DNA of 64,000 nt from Natrinema sp. SYSU A 869 (GCF_019879105.1 NZ_CP082248.1:62001-126000); one strand, 5' to 3'. Shown: positions 29,163 to 39,387, counted from the first letter of the stretch. The notes: generated from the letters alone by a model not told the origin. Translations and numbers: made by a program.

Positions 29163-30077
29163 ATGGCAGAGGACCGTTCAGCTACGGATATCTTTCGGTT
29201 ACTATCCGACGATACCCGAGTTGATATCCTCCAAGCCGTTGCCGTCGCCCAGTACGAACTCGAACAAGTCGGATCCGGGCCTGCACAACTCGCTTTCTCA
29301 GAGATTTACGACCACGTCGAGGTGGAAAATACCTCGAAGCTATCGTACCACCTCGGAGAACTCACCGGTACCTACCTTCGGAAAAGCAACGACGGGTATT
29401 CGCTTTCACATGCCGGGGAGCGAATCGTTCGATTCATTCTGTCGGGCAATTACGAGCAACCGGACTCGTTCGGTCCCGAATCGATCCCTGGGACGTGTAT
29501 CTTCTGCGGCGAAGAATCACTCGAAGCACGGCTTTCGCATCAGTTCTTCCGTATCGATTGCACGAGGTGTGAACAGCAGGTCATGGGTCAACCGATAACG
29601 CCTGCGCAGGCCAGAACACGAGACGATGATGATTTGATCCGAAGCGTCCAGCTCCGAAGCGCCGAGGACTACCGGCAGATTCGGCGAGGGATGTGTCCTG
29701 AGTGCGGTGCTCACCTTTCTGCCGAAATAATTGAGATTCCCGAGAGTCCGTTACCTGATTCCGATTCGTTTGTTGTGACGAGCAGTTGTGAGGAGTGTCT
29801 CCGAGAATACAATAGTCCGTTGACTTATACCGTCCTCCACCATCCTGCTTCAATTGCGTTCCATTGGGACCACGGCATCGACGTGACATCGAGAGGGATC
29901 TGGGAGTTCCACGACCGCGTCTACGACGGTCGTTGGACGTCCAGGCAATTCGCATCCGACCCTGACGAATACGAAGTCGTGTTACGCCACGGGGACGACG
30001 CAGTTCGGCTCCATCTCAATTCGTCTGCGACGGTCACGCGGACAGAGCGCGTGCGACGCGAAAGTGGCGAATTTTAG
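29163..30077 (+). CDS. ArsR-like HTH protein with zinc-ribbon C-terminal region
   Basis: 304 residues. The N-terminal wHTH reads DIFRLLSDDTRVDILQAVAV, then ENTSKLSYHLGELTGTYLRK, as in haloarchaeal ArsR-like regulators. The C-terminal ~180 residues contain three Cys pairs (CIFCGEESLEAR with CTRCEQQ, CPECGAH, and CEEC) consistent with zinc ribbons. Such two-part proteins are common in haloarchaea with unknown ligands. Single gene. Confidence 0.78.
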   Translation: MAEDRSATDIFRLLSDDTRVDILQAVAVAQYELEQVGSGPAQLAFSEIYDHVEVENTSKLSYHLGELTGTYLRKSNDGYSLSHAGERIVRFILSGNYEQPDSFGPESIPGTCIFCGEESLEARLSHQFFRIDCTRCEQQVMGQPITPAQARTRDDDDLIRSVQLRSAEDYRQIRRGMCPECGAHLSAEIIEIPESPLPDSDSFVVTSSCEECLREYNSPLTYTVLHHPASIAFHWDHGIDVTSRGIWEFHDRVYDGRWTSRQFASDPDEYEVVLRHGDDAVRLHLNSSATVTRTERVRRESGEF

Positions 30078-30286
30078 CACACCTGACAGAGTAATTACGA
30101 AACCGCCGTTGACCGAAATCCATTGTTCGTTCAGAGTCCCCCGAGATAGACGAGTGCGACGCTTAGACAGGCGGATATCGGGTCAATCTGAGTTTTGAAA
30201 CGAACCCGATAAGTTATCAAATTTCCGATAGATTTATTGATACCGCTGGCTCGTATTGCAGTCGAAGTCAACGGAGACCCGAACCT

Positions 30287-30988
30287 ATGCAATCGAGCAA
30301 TCCAGGTGAACAGGTAAATCCGAAGGAAAACACGAACAGTGAGAGTACCGAGCGAGACCAGTCGGTGCAAAGACGGTCGATGTCGGCCGAAGAAATCGCC
30401 GACGCGTACGCAGACGTAGCTGACAAACTCGCACGGTGGCAGCGACTCGACCGGCTGTTCGCTGGTCGGTATCGTCGCCGCCAGTTCGAGCACGCGAACG
30501 GCCGAGTGCTTGATGTCGCCTGCGGTACAGGGAAGAACTTCAGCTATCTCCCACCGTCAGTCGAACTCGTCGGTATCGACATCAGCACCGACATGCTCGC
30601 CCACGCACGTGACGAACTCGACAGACTCGGTCTGGACGGCACTGTCCACCAGATGGACGCCCAGGCACTCGACTTCCCTGACGATAGCTTCGACACGGTT
30701 ATCTCGTCGTTTTCCACATGCACGTTCCCCGACCCAATCGCGGTGCTCCACGAGATGGAGCGGGTCTGCACCCCCGACGGCGAGATTCTGCTGGTCGAAC
30801 ACAGTCGTAGCAATATTGCTCCACTTGCCTGGCTTCAGGACTGGCGCGCCGAGTCCCACTACGAGAAGAACGGCTGCCGGTTGAATCACGACCCGCTGGC
30901 GACCGTCAAACAGGCGGGACTCCCGGTCAAGAACGTCTCTAATGCGTTCTTCGGTCTCGTCACCGCCATCGAAGCCACTCCGAGGTGA
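30287..30988 (+). CDS. UbiE/PmtA-like SAM methyltransferase
   Basis: 233 residues. LDVACGTGKNFSYLPPSVEL is motif I; GIDISTDMLAHARDEL and DDSFDTVISSFSTCTFPDPI follow, then GEILLVEHSRSNIAPLAWLQ, close to phospholipid N-methyltransferase/UbiE-like proteins. The ~45-residue charged N-terminal extension is unusual. Possible head of a run with the CPBP protease and serine hydrolase genes. Confidence 0.83.
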   Translation: MQSSNPGEQVNPKENTNSESTERDQSVQRRSMSAEEIADAYADVADKLARWQRLDRLFAGRYRRRQFEHANGRVLDVACGTGKNFSYLPPSVELVGIDISTDMLAHARDELDRLGLDGTVHQMDAQALDFPDDSFDTVISSFSTCTFPDPIAVLHEMERVCTPDGEILLVEHSRSNIAPLAWLQDWRAESHYEKNGCRLNHDPLATVKQAGLPVKNVSNAFFGLVTAIEATPR

Positions 30989-30999
30989 GTATCCACCAA

Positions 31000-31167
31000 T
31001 GAACACAAACACGACCCAGGAATCGCTCACGAACTGGTTCGACAACCACAATTCCACAACGCACAGAACCACTATGTACACCCCTCACCCGACGCGTCGC
31101 CAGAACCACCCGAACGAGACATTGCATCCGAATTCGACCGGAATGCGGGAGGTGACGCATGTATAAC
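31000..31167 (+). CDS. Possible small protein, frame uncertain
   Basis: An ATG at 31000 opens a 55-codon frame whose stop overlaps the start of the CPBP gene. From ~31050 to 31150 a different frame (FHNAQNHYVHPSPDASPEPP) has the acidic, Pro/Asp-rich composition expected of haloarchaeal protein. A frameshifted small gene is likely, but I recognise no family. Confidence 0.3.
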
Positions 31168-32106
31168 GTTCGCACCTTCCTTCGGTCGCTTGTCTGGAGT
31201 CAGCAGAGTGGCCGGGTGCGTGCCGTCTGGCGCGTGCTCGTTCCGGTATTCGCTGGCTTTCTCGCATTACAGTTCGTGAGCGCGGCGGCGTTCACACTCG
31301 ACTTGAATCGCGGCCAAATGATGGTGGCCGGGTTCACCGGGACCACCGTCGTGATGACGGTCGTTCTCGGCGTCTCGGCCCGGTATCTCGACCGCCGGCC
31401 GGTCCGAGAGTACGGGTACCGCCTGTCGTGGAACTGGTGGCGTGACTTCGTCGCGGGAACCGGAATCGGAACTCTCGTCGTTGGACTGACCTTCGTCATC
31501 GCGCGCCAGACCGGTTCGTTGCGGGTAGCTAGTAGTGGACTCGTCCCGGACACAGCTTCTCTGGGATGGTTGCTGGTGTTCTTCGCCGCGTTCGCCGGCG
31601 TCGCGTTCTACGAGGAGTACATCTACCGTGGCTCGTTCATCATGAACGCGGTCAAGGGGCTCACGGCCCGCGGCGTCACTCGGCCGGTCGGCACCGTTGT
31701 CGCGTTGCTCGCAAGCACGTTCGCGTTCGCCGTCATCCACCTTCCCGGTGCGATTGCTGCGGACGCGAACGTCGCACTCGTCGTCGTGAAGACGGGGCTG
31801 CTCGGCGGCTTGTTCGGCATCGCGTATCTCCGAACCGGCGAGCTCGCGTTTCCGATGGGGTTGCACCTCGGCGTGAACTACGCGCTGATGAACGTCTTCG
31901 GCATCTGGGCCGCAGGAACACCCGGCGTCCCGACGCTACTGACAGTCGAACTCACCGGAACAGGCCTGTGGAGCCCATCCCGTGGCATTCCGCTCTTCGT
32001 AGCGATACTTGTCGGATACGTCCTTGTGATCGCGTGGACACGAGGACGAGATTACGACTGCACTGCCCAGCAATACAACCGCTCCACTCCCAGGCATTCA
32101 GACTAA
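31159..32106 (+). CDS. CPBP family intramembrane glutamic endopeptidase
   Basis: 315 residues with about eight membrane segments. Family motifs: EEYIYRGSF (catalytic Glu pair), FAVIHLPGA and GLHLGVNYALMNVFG with the conserved His residues. Likely a membrane protease or prenyl-binding Abi-type protein. Its stop overlaps the ATG of the next gene (32106), so it is in an operon with a Tat-exported serine hydrolase and a small membrane protein. Confidence 0.87.
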   Translation: MYNVRTFLRSLVWSQQSGRVRAVWRVLVPVFAGFLALQFVSAAAFTLDLNRGQMMVAGFTGTTVVMTVVLGVSARYLDRRPVREYGYRLSWNWWRDFVAGTGIGTLVVGLTFVIARQTGSLRVASSGLVPDTASLGWLLVFFAAFAGVAFYEEYIYRGSFIMNAVKGLTARGVTRPVGTVVALLASTFAFAVIHLPGAIAADANVALVVVKTGLLGGLFGIAYLRTGELAFPMGLHLGVNYALMNVFGIWAAGTPGVPTLLTVELTGTGLWSPSRGIPLFVAILVGYVLVIAWTRGRDYDCTAQQYNRSTPRHSD

Positions 32107-33805
32107 TGACACGACAACGACTTTCCAAGACAAACGACAGCGCTCATGGAACGACGAGACGGTCGTTCCTCACCGGTCTCGGTGGGCTCGGACTCATTGG
32201 CATCGGAACCACGGTGGGTCGAACAAGTGCTACGACCGACTCTAGAGCCAACGATCTACAACAACACATAGACCCCTTCGCGGATCCGGGCGAGCTTGAA
32301 GCGTTCGTCGATGAGGTGATGGCCGAGCGGGTCGGGACGACAACGCCCGGAGCAACGGTCGTCATCGTCAGTGGAGACTCCCTATCCTCACCAAAGGATA
32401 TGGCTCTGCTGACGTCGATACCGACGATCCGGTTCGAGCTAATGAGACAGTGTTCCGGGTTGGATCGGTCGGGAAACTCGTGACATACACCGCCGTCATG
32501 CAGGGTGTCGAACGGGGTGTGCTCGACCTCGACGCCGACGTGAACACGTACCTCGACGACTCAGCAGTTACCGTACCGGACACGTACGACGACCCCGTGA
32601 CACTCCGCCACCTCGGTACGCACACCGCCGGGTTCGAGTCCGCACTCGATCCCGACATTGTCGCCGACCCAGCCGCTCTCGACTCGTTGGAGACGGTACT
32701 TATCGACCAGCAGCGCTCACGCATCCGTCCGCCTGGCGAGCTCGTCGGGTACTCCAACTACGGTGCGGCGCTTGCCGGTCACATCGTCGAGGAAGCTCAC
32801 GAGACGACGTTTGACGAGTACGTCCAGTCGGAGATCTTCGAACCACTCGGCATGATTCACAGTACGTTCGCCCAGCCCGTCTCTGACGACCAGCCTGGCA
32901 ACCTTGCCGCACCCCACGTCCGCAACGGTGAGTCGTTCACGGTTGCCGACGACGTGTACCTCAACATGCGTCCGGCGGGCTCGCTGAGTGCGACGGCGAC
33001 GGACATGGGGGCGTTCATGAGCGCACACCTCGGCGGCGGTTCAGTCGGCGACAGGCGGATTCTCCACACGGAGACCGCCAAAAGGATGCACAGTCGTCAC
33101 CACGTGCGTCATCCAGCAGTCACGAACTGGCGGTACGGCTTCCACGAGCACGGTGACCCAGATGCTAACCTTATTGCCCACTCGGGCGGAACGGTCAACT
33201 TCACGAGTCACCTGCTGCTCGCTCCGGACCACGATGTCGGGATCTTCGTCGCCTACAACAGCAACCCCGACGAGCTTCCGGCGACTGTCGTCGATGAGAT
33301 CGTCGCGGCGTACAATCTCCAACCGCCACCGACTACGCCGACACCCACTTCGAGACCGGGCGGTGATGAGCGCGCTGAAACTGTCGCTGGCGAGTACAGC
33401 CTCTCGTATCTCCCGCAGAGCGGTCCCCTTCAGGTAGTAGACCTGCTGGAACACGTAACTGTCGAACCCGCAGACGACGGCCGTCTGCGCACGACGACTC
33501 TCGAAGATCCCGCTCGGGAGTGGGTCGAAACCGAACCGTACGCGTATCAGGAGGTCGGCGGTCACGATGTTCTTGGCTTCGAGGTCACGGATGGAGACGT
33601 AGAAGTGCTGAATATGAGCAGTGAACCGAACGGCGTCTACCAGCCTGTTCCCTTCCACGAACGCCAACTCGTCACCGGCGGTGTCCTCGGGACGGCACTA
33701 TCCGGGTTTGGCCTCTCGCTCATTGGGTGGGGCGGACAGAGCACCTGGCGGCAGTGGAAGCAGTATCGCACCGATGACGAACCTGACACGGAGGACTCCG
33801 AATGA
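32106..33805 (+). pseudogene. Tat-exported class C beta-lactamase-like serine hydrolase, frameshifted
   Basis: N-terminus has a Tat signal (TTRRSFLTGLGGLGLIGIG). The mature part carries the SxxK motif in FRVGSVGKLVTYT, YSNYG as the tyrosine motif, and HSGG near the third motif, as in beta-lactamase-family peptidases and esterases. The C-terminal ~60 residues include a hydrophobic anchor. The first frame stops at 32483; adding one base near 32384 (after CCCTA) gives a continuous product VVIVSGDSLVLTKGYGSADV into the 451-codon second frame. It is otherwise well preserved, so a sequencing error is possible. Confidence 0.82.
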
Positions 33806-34208
33806 CAGATCAACACGTCTCTCAGCAACAAACCGGACAGCCGTGCGACGACACCGACAGTAGCGGGTTCACTTACGGCGTCAAACGCCGACTGACAAGC
33901 CCTCGTGGCTTGCTTGTACAGCAGGCGTCGGGTTAAGCGGTGTCTCCATCGGGTTCGTCGTGCTCTTCATGTTCGTATTGGATACCGGCGGCGACCTCAC
34001 GCTCTTCACGCGCCCGCTCCAAATGCAGATCGCCCTCGCGCTTCCGTATCTCATCGGTGTTCTTACGCTCGGGACGACTGCCGGTGCCCTGCTGGCATGG
34101 CGGTACCGCTACTGGTCACTGCACGCACGCATCCACCAGACGATCCTGGCACTGCTGGGCCTCGCGTTCAGCTGGCAGCTCTCGATGCTCGGATTCCTAG
34201 CAGTATGA
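33802..34208 (+). pseudogene. Small membrane protein, frameshifted
   Basis: The ATG at 33802 overlaps the previous stop. The first ~33 codons (MTDQHVSQQQTG...VKRRLTSP) and a downstream frame (GVGLSGVSIGFVVLFMFVLD to FSWQLSMLGFLAV) join if one base is added near 33902. The product would have three or four membrane helices and ~135 residues. I do not recognise the family; context suggests it works with the serine hydrolase. Confidence 0.6.
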
Positions 34209-34421
34209 GTGGGGGGTCACAGAACGATTCGCATGACGTCCTTTCGCCCTGTTTGGAACGAGCTATCTGTTCACTACATTCAAGGAGTGAGCGTTTCCGG
34301 TTGGCGCGAATCGGTTTGAGGAAGGTCGGGCCGTTACTGACTACCCTTGGAGGAGGGCAGCTACTTCCGCTGCGATTCGTTCCGGAGCTTCACCTGGACA
34401 GCTGTGACTGACGCCGTCGAA

Positions 34422-34640
34422 TTCGACCGCCTCACGCCTGAAAGAGCGATTCGTTCGATAATCGAACCGGAGCCTGCAGCGCCCATACATTTGACGCGGA
34501 ATAACCGCCGGATGGCGCGGCGATAACCAGTCGAACAGGCACGGTTTTGCTTTCGTTCGATGGGGCAACGAGAGTGTGGTTCTGCCTGGGGTTCGCGTAC
34601 AGCCAAACTGGTGGCGAGAGAGAAAATCAATCGCCGATTG
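34422..34640. repeat. Dispersed repeat, copy C
   Basis: Diverged full-length copy with ATTCGACCGCCTCACGCCT, CCTGCAGCGCCCAT and GAGAGAAAATCAATCGCC. Similarity to copy D continues beyond the right end to about 34750 (CTGAATACAG, TTGTTTCACG-like blocks). The middle differs from copies A and B. It lies in a 760-bp gap between 34208 and the IS5-like element; the remainder of that gap shows no supported gene. Confidence 0.8.
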
Positions 34641-34971
34641 ACACAACACCCCCAATACTCTGCAAGGATACGTATGCTGAATACAGCGGCTGTGTGCAGC
34701 ACGAACAAGTCGTTTGTTTCACGTCGAAACGAGTGAACCACCCGTTCAGTAGACCTGCGCAAGTACCTTTTTCCGCCTCGGGTTCGCTCGCTGCGCTCGC
34801 TCACCTCTCGGCGCAAAATCTACGCTAAAAAGGCCGCTCGCTCCCGGTGGTCGCTCGCGGGTGCAGCGCTTGCGACTCGACCACAGCGGTAACGCCTCCG
34901 CCTGTATTCAGCACAACCCGCCCCGACCTATACGGATTCTGGTAGAAAGTACGTGCTAAATACAGAGGATC

Positions 34972-35949
34972 GGCCTTGTTTAGACGCTCAAACGTTAACA
35001 GTGTAGAGCCGATCGAACTCGTATCGTCGTACTAGTAGCTCGGAGAAAATACCAAATCTACTAGGAAGTGAAGCGGGACGGGTTCGTTGTGCACACGAAG
35101 ACCTCCCGCTTCACAGAGAAGGTTGTATCGCTCGCCCAAAAAGCCGTCGTTGGCACGCCAGCTCCGGTCTACCGTCCGGGAGAAGAAGGCTACGCTGACT
35201 GGGTGATTCTCGCCGTTCAGGGATTGAAAGAGTATCTCGGCCATCCGTACCGGAAGCTGATGGACGTCCTCCGCGAGATGCCGAGAGTGACGAAATCACT
35301 CGGTTTGACGCCTGAAACGGTGCCACACTTCTCGACGGTGTGTACGCGAAAGCAGGCGATTCCAATGAAGCGGTGGCGAGCGATCCTCGATCAGTCCGTC
35401 GAGCTGTATGATCTCGGTGATGTGCAGGCGATCGACGCAACCGGTGTCGATCGCGTCCAAGCCAGCCAGCACTACGCCAAACGCACCGACTACACGTTCG
35501 AGGCGGTGAAGACGACGCTGCTCATCGATTGTGAAACCAGTGCGATTCTCGATATACACTGTTCGATGAAACAACCGCACGATACACAGGTCGGCTGGCA
35601 GGTGTTAGTGCGGAATCTCGATGAGTTGGCGACTGTCGCTGCCGATAAGGGCTACGACTGGGAGGAGCTTCGCACGAGATTACGTGCAGAAAGTATCACA
35701 CCGCTGATTCCGCAGCGAGATCCTGGAATGCGGGGGTGGGCGAGAAATTTCTCATCAAGGACCGGGCGTATCACCAGCGTTCGAACGCTGAATCGGTGTT
35801 TTTCGGGCTCCGGCGCAGATACGGCGATACGCTCTGGTCGAGAACCTGGTTCGGTCAATTCCGTGAACTTGTCATGAAATCCGCCGTCCGCAACATCGAA
35901 CGCGCTATAGAGAACTCACACCCGTGAAATCACGCGTCCAAACAAGGCC
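34972..35949 (+). mobile_element. IS5-like insertion sequence with target duplication
   Basis: 978 bp. Terminal inverted repeats are GGCCTTGTTTAGACGC at the left and, on the opposite strand, GGCCTTGTTTGGACGC at the right. A 9-bp direct repeat CAGAGGATC flanks it at 34963-34971 and 35950-35958. The target is a GTGCTAAATACAGAGGA tract similar to part of the dispersed repeat right flank. Confidence 0.88.
35068..35927 (+). pseudogene. IS5-family transposase, frameshifted
   Basis: Starts with GTG 35068. DDE core: VQAIDATGVDRVQASQHYAK, then LATVAADKGYDWEELRTRLR and, after the break, HQRSNAESVFFGLRRRYGD. Frame one loses the family at about 35729; adding one A there (GGAATG to GGAAATG) restores VGEKFLIKDRAYHQRSNAES through to the stop at 35927. 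One-base loss only, so recently inactivated or a sequencing error. Confidence 0.83.
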
Positions 35950-36005
35950 CAGAGGATCTATTCATTACGGATTCGTGATGCAGTTCGGAGCCGTCGGCGG
36001 AGCGG

Positions 36006-36692
36006 TCAGTCACGGCTAAGTGTAAATCGCCCGATGATACGGCCCGCACCGCGCCGAATCGTCTCGCTCGCACTCGACTTGTCTACTCCAAGCGTGTCTG
36101 CCAGTTCAGCGAGGGTACACTCTCGCGGCACTTCGAAGTATCCGCGGCGGTGTGCGACGGTCAGGTATTCACGTTGACGGTCGGTCAGCAGGGCATCCTG
36201 CTCGTCGGTATGAACGAGCGTCAGCAACTCGTACTCGCGGCCGGTGTCATCGAGTGCCGCGCCGAACGCTTCGAACTGGTCCTGTGTCGCGGTCAGATCG
36301 AATTCCATCTCGCCGTCTTCGACGATGATCGGGAACTCCGGCGGGAGCGAGGATTCCCAGAGAAATTCGTAGAGGCTCTTCTCGTCGGCTTCATACTGCC
36401 CGATAGCTCGCTGGTCGTCTACGTACAACTGGTCGTACGCGGAAATGTCAGTGTATCCTTGGATGGCATCGGTGACCCGCTCCGGGTTCTCGGCCCGGAC
36501 TTCACCGAGTTCGAGCGCCCGACCGCCCTTCGGGACGCCGGTGAGCAGTCGGAGCGTCGCGTCCGGGAACGACTTAGACACCTCAGTGATCCAGATTCCC
36601 TGAGGCAGGGTCAAACGGAAGCGTGCACGAATCATATCCATCTCTTCCGCTGTGAGCGTTGGGTTCGAGACGTAACCATCGTGGATCATCAT
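36006..36692 (-). CDS. HTH_10 (Bat-type) transcriptional regulator
   Basis: 228 residues. C-terminal HTH_10: LLTDRQREYLTVAHRRGYFE then LAELADTLGVDKSSASETIR. The N-terminal sensor part begins RARFRLTLPQGIWITEVSKS, a bacterio-opsin-activator-like pattern. It shares strand and spacing (~90 bp) with the membrane protein gene upstream and may regulate it or the divergent DUF4188 gene. Confidence 0.85.
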   Translation of the reverse strand: MMIHDGYVSNPTLTAEEMDMIRARFRLTLPQGIWITEVSKSFPDATLRLLTGVPKGGRALELGEVRAENPERVTDAIQGYTDISAYDQLYVDDQRAIGQYEADEKSLYEFLWESSLPPEFPIIVEDGEMEFDLTATQDQFEAFGAALDDTGREYELLTLVHTDEQDALLTDRQREYLTVAHRRGYFEVPRECTLAELADTLGVDKSSASETIRRGAGRIIGRFTLSRD

Positions 36693-36779
36693 TTACTCCG
36701 CCCCAGCAAAAATATTAGTCTGCTCGCCACCCCAAGTCACAGGTCTTGCATCACACGTCGGCCACTCTGTTTTCTCCCG

Positions 36780-37238
36780 TCACGTATCACCCCGGTACCA
36801 CAGCACTGCCCCGTATATTGATCCGATAACGACCGAGACGATGAGCGCGAGTACGATCCCGAACGCAAGATAGCCTGCGACGGGATTCGAGTACGGCATC
36901 ATCACGTCCTGTGGTGGTTCGACCGCCCACGGGCTGATATGAAAGTACGCGAGCATTCCGGCACTGAACGCGAAAAACCCGGCCCAGTACCTAGCCTCGA
37001 CGCGCCGGGTTAACGTCAGATAGAGGCTGATTGCAAGCAACGGGTAGATAGCGAGGCTATACGTGAACGCATTCACCTCCGGCGTGAGGGGCCAGCCGAC
37101 GTGATTACCACGGATAATGTGGTCGATGTGGTGCGCTATTCCTAGTACAGTTGGAACCAACACGAACAGGTAAAACGCCCGCGTCAGGGTACTGTCCTTG
37201 GTTGGCAGTTCGATCGGGAGCATGTCTTCGACTTCCAT
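36780..37238 (-). CDS. Integral membrane protein of unknown function
   Basis: About 152 residues from the ATG at 37238 (MEVEDMLPIEL). Four hydrophobic segments: FYLFVLVPTVLGIAHHIDHI with a His-rich HHIDHIIRG, FTYSLAIYPLLAISLYLTL, YWAGFFAFSAGMLAYFHISP and AFGIVLALIVSVVIGSIYGA. The HHxDH pattern in the first helix could bind a metal. No named family recognised. Confidence 0.65.
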   Translation of the reverse strand: MEVEDMLPIELPTKDSTLTRAFYLFVLVPTVLGIAHHIDHIIRGNHVGWPLTPEVNAFTYSLAIYPLLAISLYLTLTRRVEARYWAGFFAFSAGMLAYFHISPWAVEPPQDVMMPYSNPVAGYLAFGIVLALIVSVVIGSIYGAVLWYRGDT

Positions 37239-37324
37239 ATCTGGAGATCGTCTGCAGCCGCAATCAGGATTCACCCAACATGTTGGGAGAACGATCAACT
37301 CGATGTCACCCCACCAGCAACACG

Positions 37325-37876
37325 ATGACAGACAACTGCCATCGGGGTGACGAACCGATCGAACAGAAGGTTGCCGCGGAGCGCAGCGAGGAATTCGTAG
37401 TCTTCCACATTGGCCTCCGAATCAACGCGTTCTGGAAGCTCCATCGGTGGCTTCCGATCTTCCTAATCGAGCCACAGATAGTCCGGGAACTCGTCTCGGA
37501 CCCAGAGTCGGGCTTGCTCGGGAGTCGAACAGTCGTCGGACCCGGCATCCGAAACATCGGATTTGTCCAGTACTGGGACTCCTTCGAGGCCCTCCGTGAC
37601 TACGCGCGGGACAGCGATCGCCTTCATTTCCCCGCCTGGCAAGACTACTATGAAGACGGAACGAAAGAAGACGCGGCTGTCGGGATCTGGCACGAGACGT
37701 ACATCGTCGATCCCGACGACTACGAGACAGTCTACAACAATATGCCACCCCATGGTCTTGCCGCAAGCGACAGGACAGAGATCGTGCCTGCGTCGGATCA
37801 GCGGAATACAGCGGCAGGCCGATTAGGACAGACTGACGGTACCGATTCGCCGATCCATACTACCGACTCAACGTGA
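37325..37876 (+). CDS. DUF4188 domain protein (monooxygenase-like fold)
   Basis: About 183 residues from the ATG at 37325 (MTDNCHRGDEPIEQKV). Core signature: VFHIGLRINAFWKLHRWLPI, GPGIRNIGFVQYWDSFEALR and VGIWHETYIVDPDDYETVYN, characteristic of DUF4188 proteins related to phenylacetaldoxime dehydratase-like/ABM folds. The C-terminal ~35 residues are low complexity. Divergent from the HTH/membrane pair. 37877-38148 downstream shows only the ars promoter and no clear gene. Confidence 0.8.
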   Translation: MTDNCHRGDEPIEQKVAAERSEEFVVFHIGLRINAFWKLHRWLPIFLIEPQIVRELVSDPESGLLGSRTVVGPGIRNIGFVQYWDSFEALRDYARDSDRLHFPAWQDYYEDGTKEDAAVGIWHETYIVDPDDYETVYNNMPPHGLAASDRTEIVPASDQRNTAAGRLGQTDGTDSPIHTTDST

Positions 37877-38148
37877 GGATTGATTAGCGTATCTAAGGGG
37901 GAGACTATGACCGAAATAGAAAGATTCCGAGAGGTTGACGCCATCTGTAATCGACCACAGGTATCTCCTCAATCAGCCGAGATAGATGGTCAAACTGTAT
38001 GAGGCGGCCCGCTTCGCCCAGAGCGATGACATCCGGATGGGCCCAGTATGGAATTCAGATAGATTCTGGATAGAATCGGATTTTCGGGGCCATAACTCCC
38101 TCTAAAAGCTCTCTTCACGGTAGATGAACTACGACCCGAACACTTATA

Positions 38149-38178
38149 TTAGCATACCCTAATATTAGGGTATGCTAA
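38149..38178. promoter_or_regulatory. Perfect 30-bp palindromic operator of the ars operon
   Basis: TTAGCATACCCTAAT followed directly by ATTAGGGTATGCTAA: two perfect 15-bp arms. It ends 1 bp before the arsR ATG (38180) and starts within the TATA-like TTATATTA, so a bound repressor would cover the transcription start of a leaderless mRNA. This is the expected autoregulatory layout for ArsR. Confidence 0.9.
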
Positions 38179-38179
38179 A

Positions 38180-38560
38180 ATGAGTGGGCAGAAGACCAAT
38201 AGCCAGTCAGCAGAGAGCCGAGACCAACAAGGGACTGATTGCTGTACTGCCAGTCATTCGCACTCACTGGCGGAACAGGAGGTAGCCGCTGACGTAGATG
38301 TCCTTGCAACCCTCGGGAACGATACTCGGTACGAAGCGCTTCGACTTATCGCCGAGGCCGACGACGACATCTGCGTCTGTGAGATTGAACCCGCACTCGG
38401 CGTGAGCCAGGGAGCAGTCAGTCAAGCACTCTCTCGGCTCTTCAGCGCCGGCCTGGTCGAACGACGAAAGGAGGGCAGATGGCGGTATTATACCGCGACA
38501 CCGCGCGCAGAACGACTTCTCACAGTCCTCGACGATACGAGATCACACGATAATGACTGA
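38180..38560 (+). CDS. arsR: ArsR-family metalloregulatory repressor
   Basis: 126 residues. wHTH core: LATLGNDTRYEALRLIAEAD, then DDICVCEIEPALGVSQGAVS and LVERRKEGRWRYY. The CVCE at the start of the recognition region is the classic ArsR metal site (Cys-Val-Cys); an N-terminal DCC adds possible ligands. It should derepress the operon on binding arsenite. It overlaps arsM by 8 bp. Confidence 0.93.
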   Translation: MSGQKTNSQSAESRDQQGTDCCTASHSHSLAEQEVAADVDVLATLGNDTRYEALRLIAEADDDICVCEIEPALGVSQGAVSQALSRLFSAGLVERRKEGRWRYYTATPRAERLLTVLDDTRSHDND

Positions 38561-39386
38561 TACCACACCCACAACGGATGCGGATGGTGACCGTCTCAGT
38601 GCCCACGAACAGCGCACCGCCGTGCGCGAACGGTACGGACAAATCGCCACGGAGTCGGCCTCGTGTTGCGGAGAGACGGGATCCTGTAGCGAATCACCCA
38701 CAGATACGTCGAAGAAAGTCGGCTATTCGGACGACGAACTCAACGCCGTTGACGGGAACGCAAATCTGAATCTCGGCTGCGGTAATCCCACTGCGATCGC
38801 TAGCCTGGACGAAGGGGACACCGTCCTCGATCTCGGCTCCGGTGGCGGGTTCGATTGCTTCCTCGCTGCCCGCGAAGTCGGGGCGGCCGGCCACGTCATC
38901 GGCGTCGATATGACGCCCGAGATGATCGAGAAAGCCCGCCGAAACATCGAGTCGAACGCTGCACAGAACGTCGAGTTCCGAATCGGCGAAATCGAACACC
39001 TTCCGGTCGCAGATGAGTCCGTGGACGTGATCCTCTCGAATTGCGTCATCAACCTCTCGCCGGACAAACTACACGTGTTCCGCGATGCGTATCGAGTCCT
39101 CCGACCCGGCGGACGCCTCGCCATCTCGGATGGCGTCCTAACTACCGAACTACCGACCGACCTACAGTCGGATCCAGCCTCAGTAGCTGCATGTATCGGT
39201 GGAGCCGTCTCAATTCCAACGCTCGAAACGATGCTGAGCGAAGCCGGATTCACAGACGTTTCCATCGAACCGAAAGCGGACAGCGACGAGTTCATCCGTG
39301 AGTGGGACGATGAACGCGATTTGAGCGATTACGTTGTCCCAGCAACGATAGAAGGAGCAAAATCAGGAACGGAGTCTCATCCATAG
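38553..39386 (+). CDS. arsM: Arsenite methyltransferase
   Basis: 277 residues. N-terminal Cys cluster ASCCGETGSC, motif I VLDLGSGGGFDCFLAAREVG, SNCVINLSPDK and AACIGGAVS hold the Cys residues that bind As(III). It methylates arsenite using SAM, giving methylated or volatile arsenicals. Start overlaps the arsR stop; the next gene starts 1 bp after its stop. Compare the Cys-poor relative at 27143. Confidence 0.93.
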   Translation: MTDTTPTTDADGDRLSAHEQRTAVRERYGQIATESASCCGETGSCSESPTDTSKKVGYSDDELNAVDGNANLNLGCGNPTAIASLDEGDTVLDLGSGGGFDCFLAAREVGAAGHVIGVDMTPEMIEKARRNIESNAAQNVEFRIGEIEHLPVADESVDVILSNCVINLSPDKLHVFRDAYRVLRPGGRLAISDGVLTTELPTDLQSDPASVAACIGGAVSIPTLETMLSEAGFTDVSIEPKADSDEFIREWDDERDLSDYVVPATIEGAKSGTESHP

Positions 39387-39387
39387 C

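Noticed and set aside
34780-34900. Palindrome-rich CGCTCG tract as an origin
   Set aside because: Short overlapping CGCTCG repeats are common in haloarchaeal GC-rich gaps; no ORB-like repeats or orc gene nearby.
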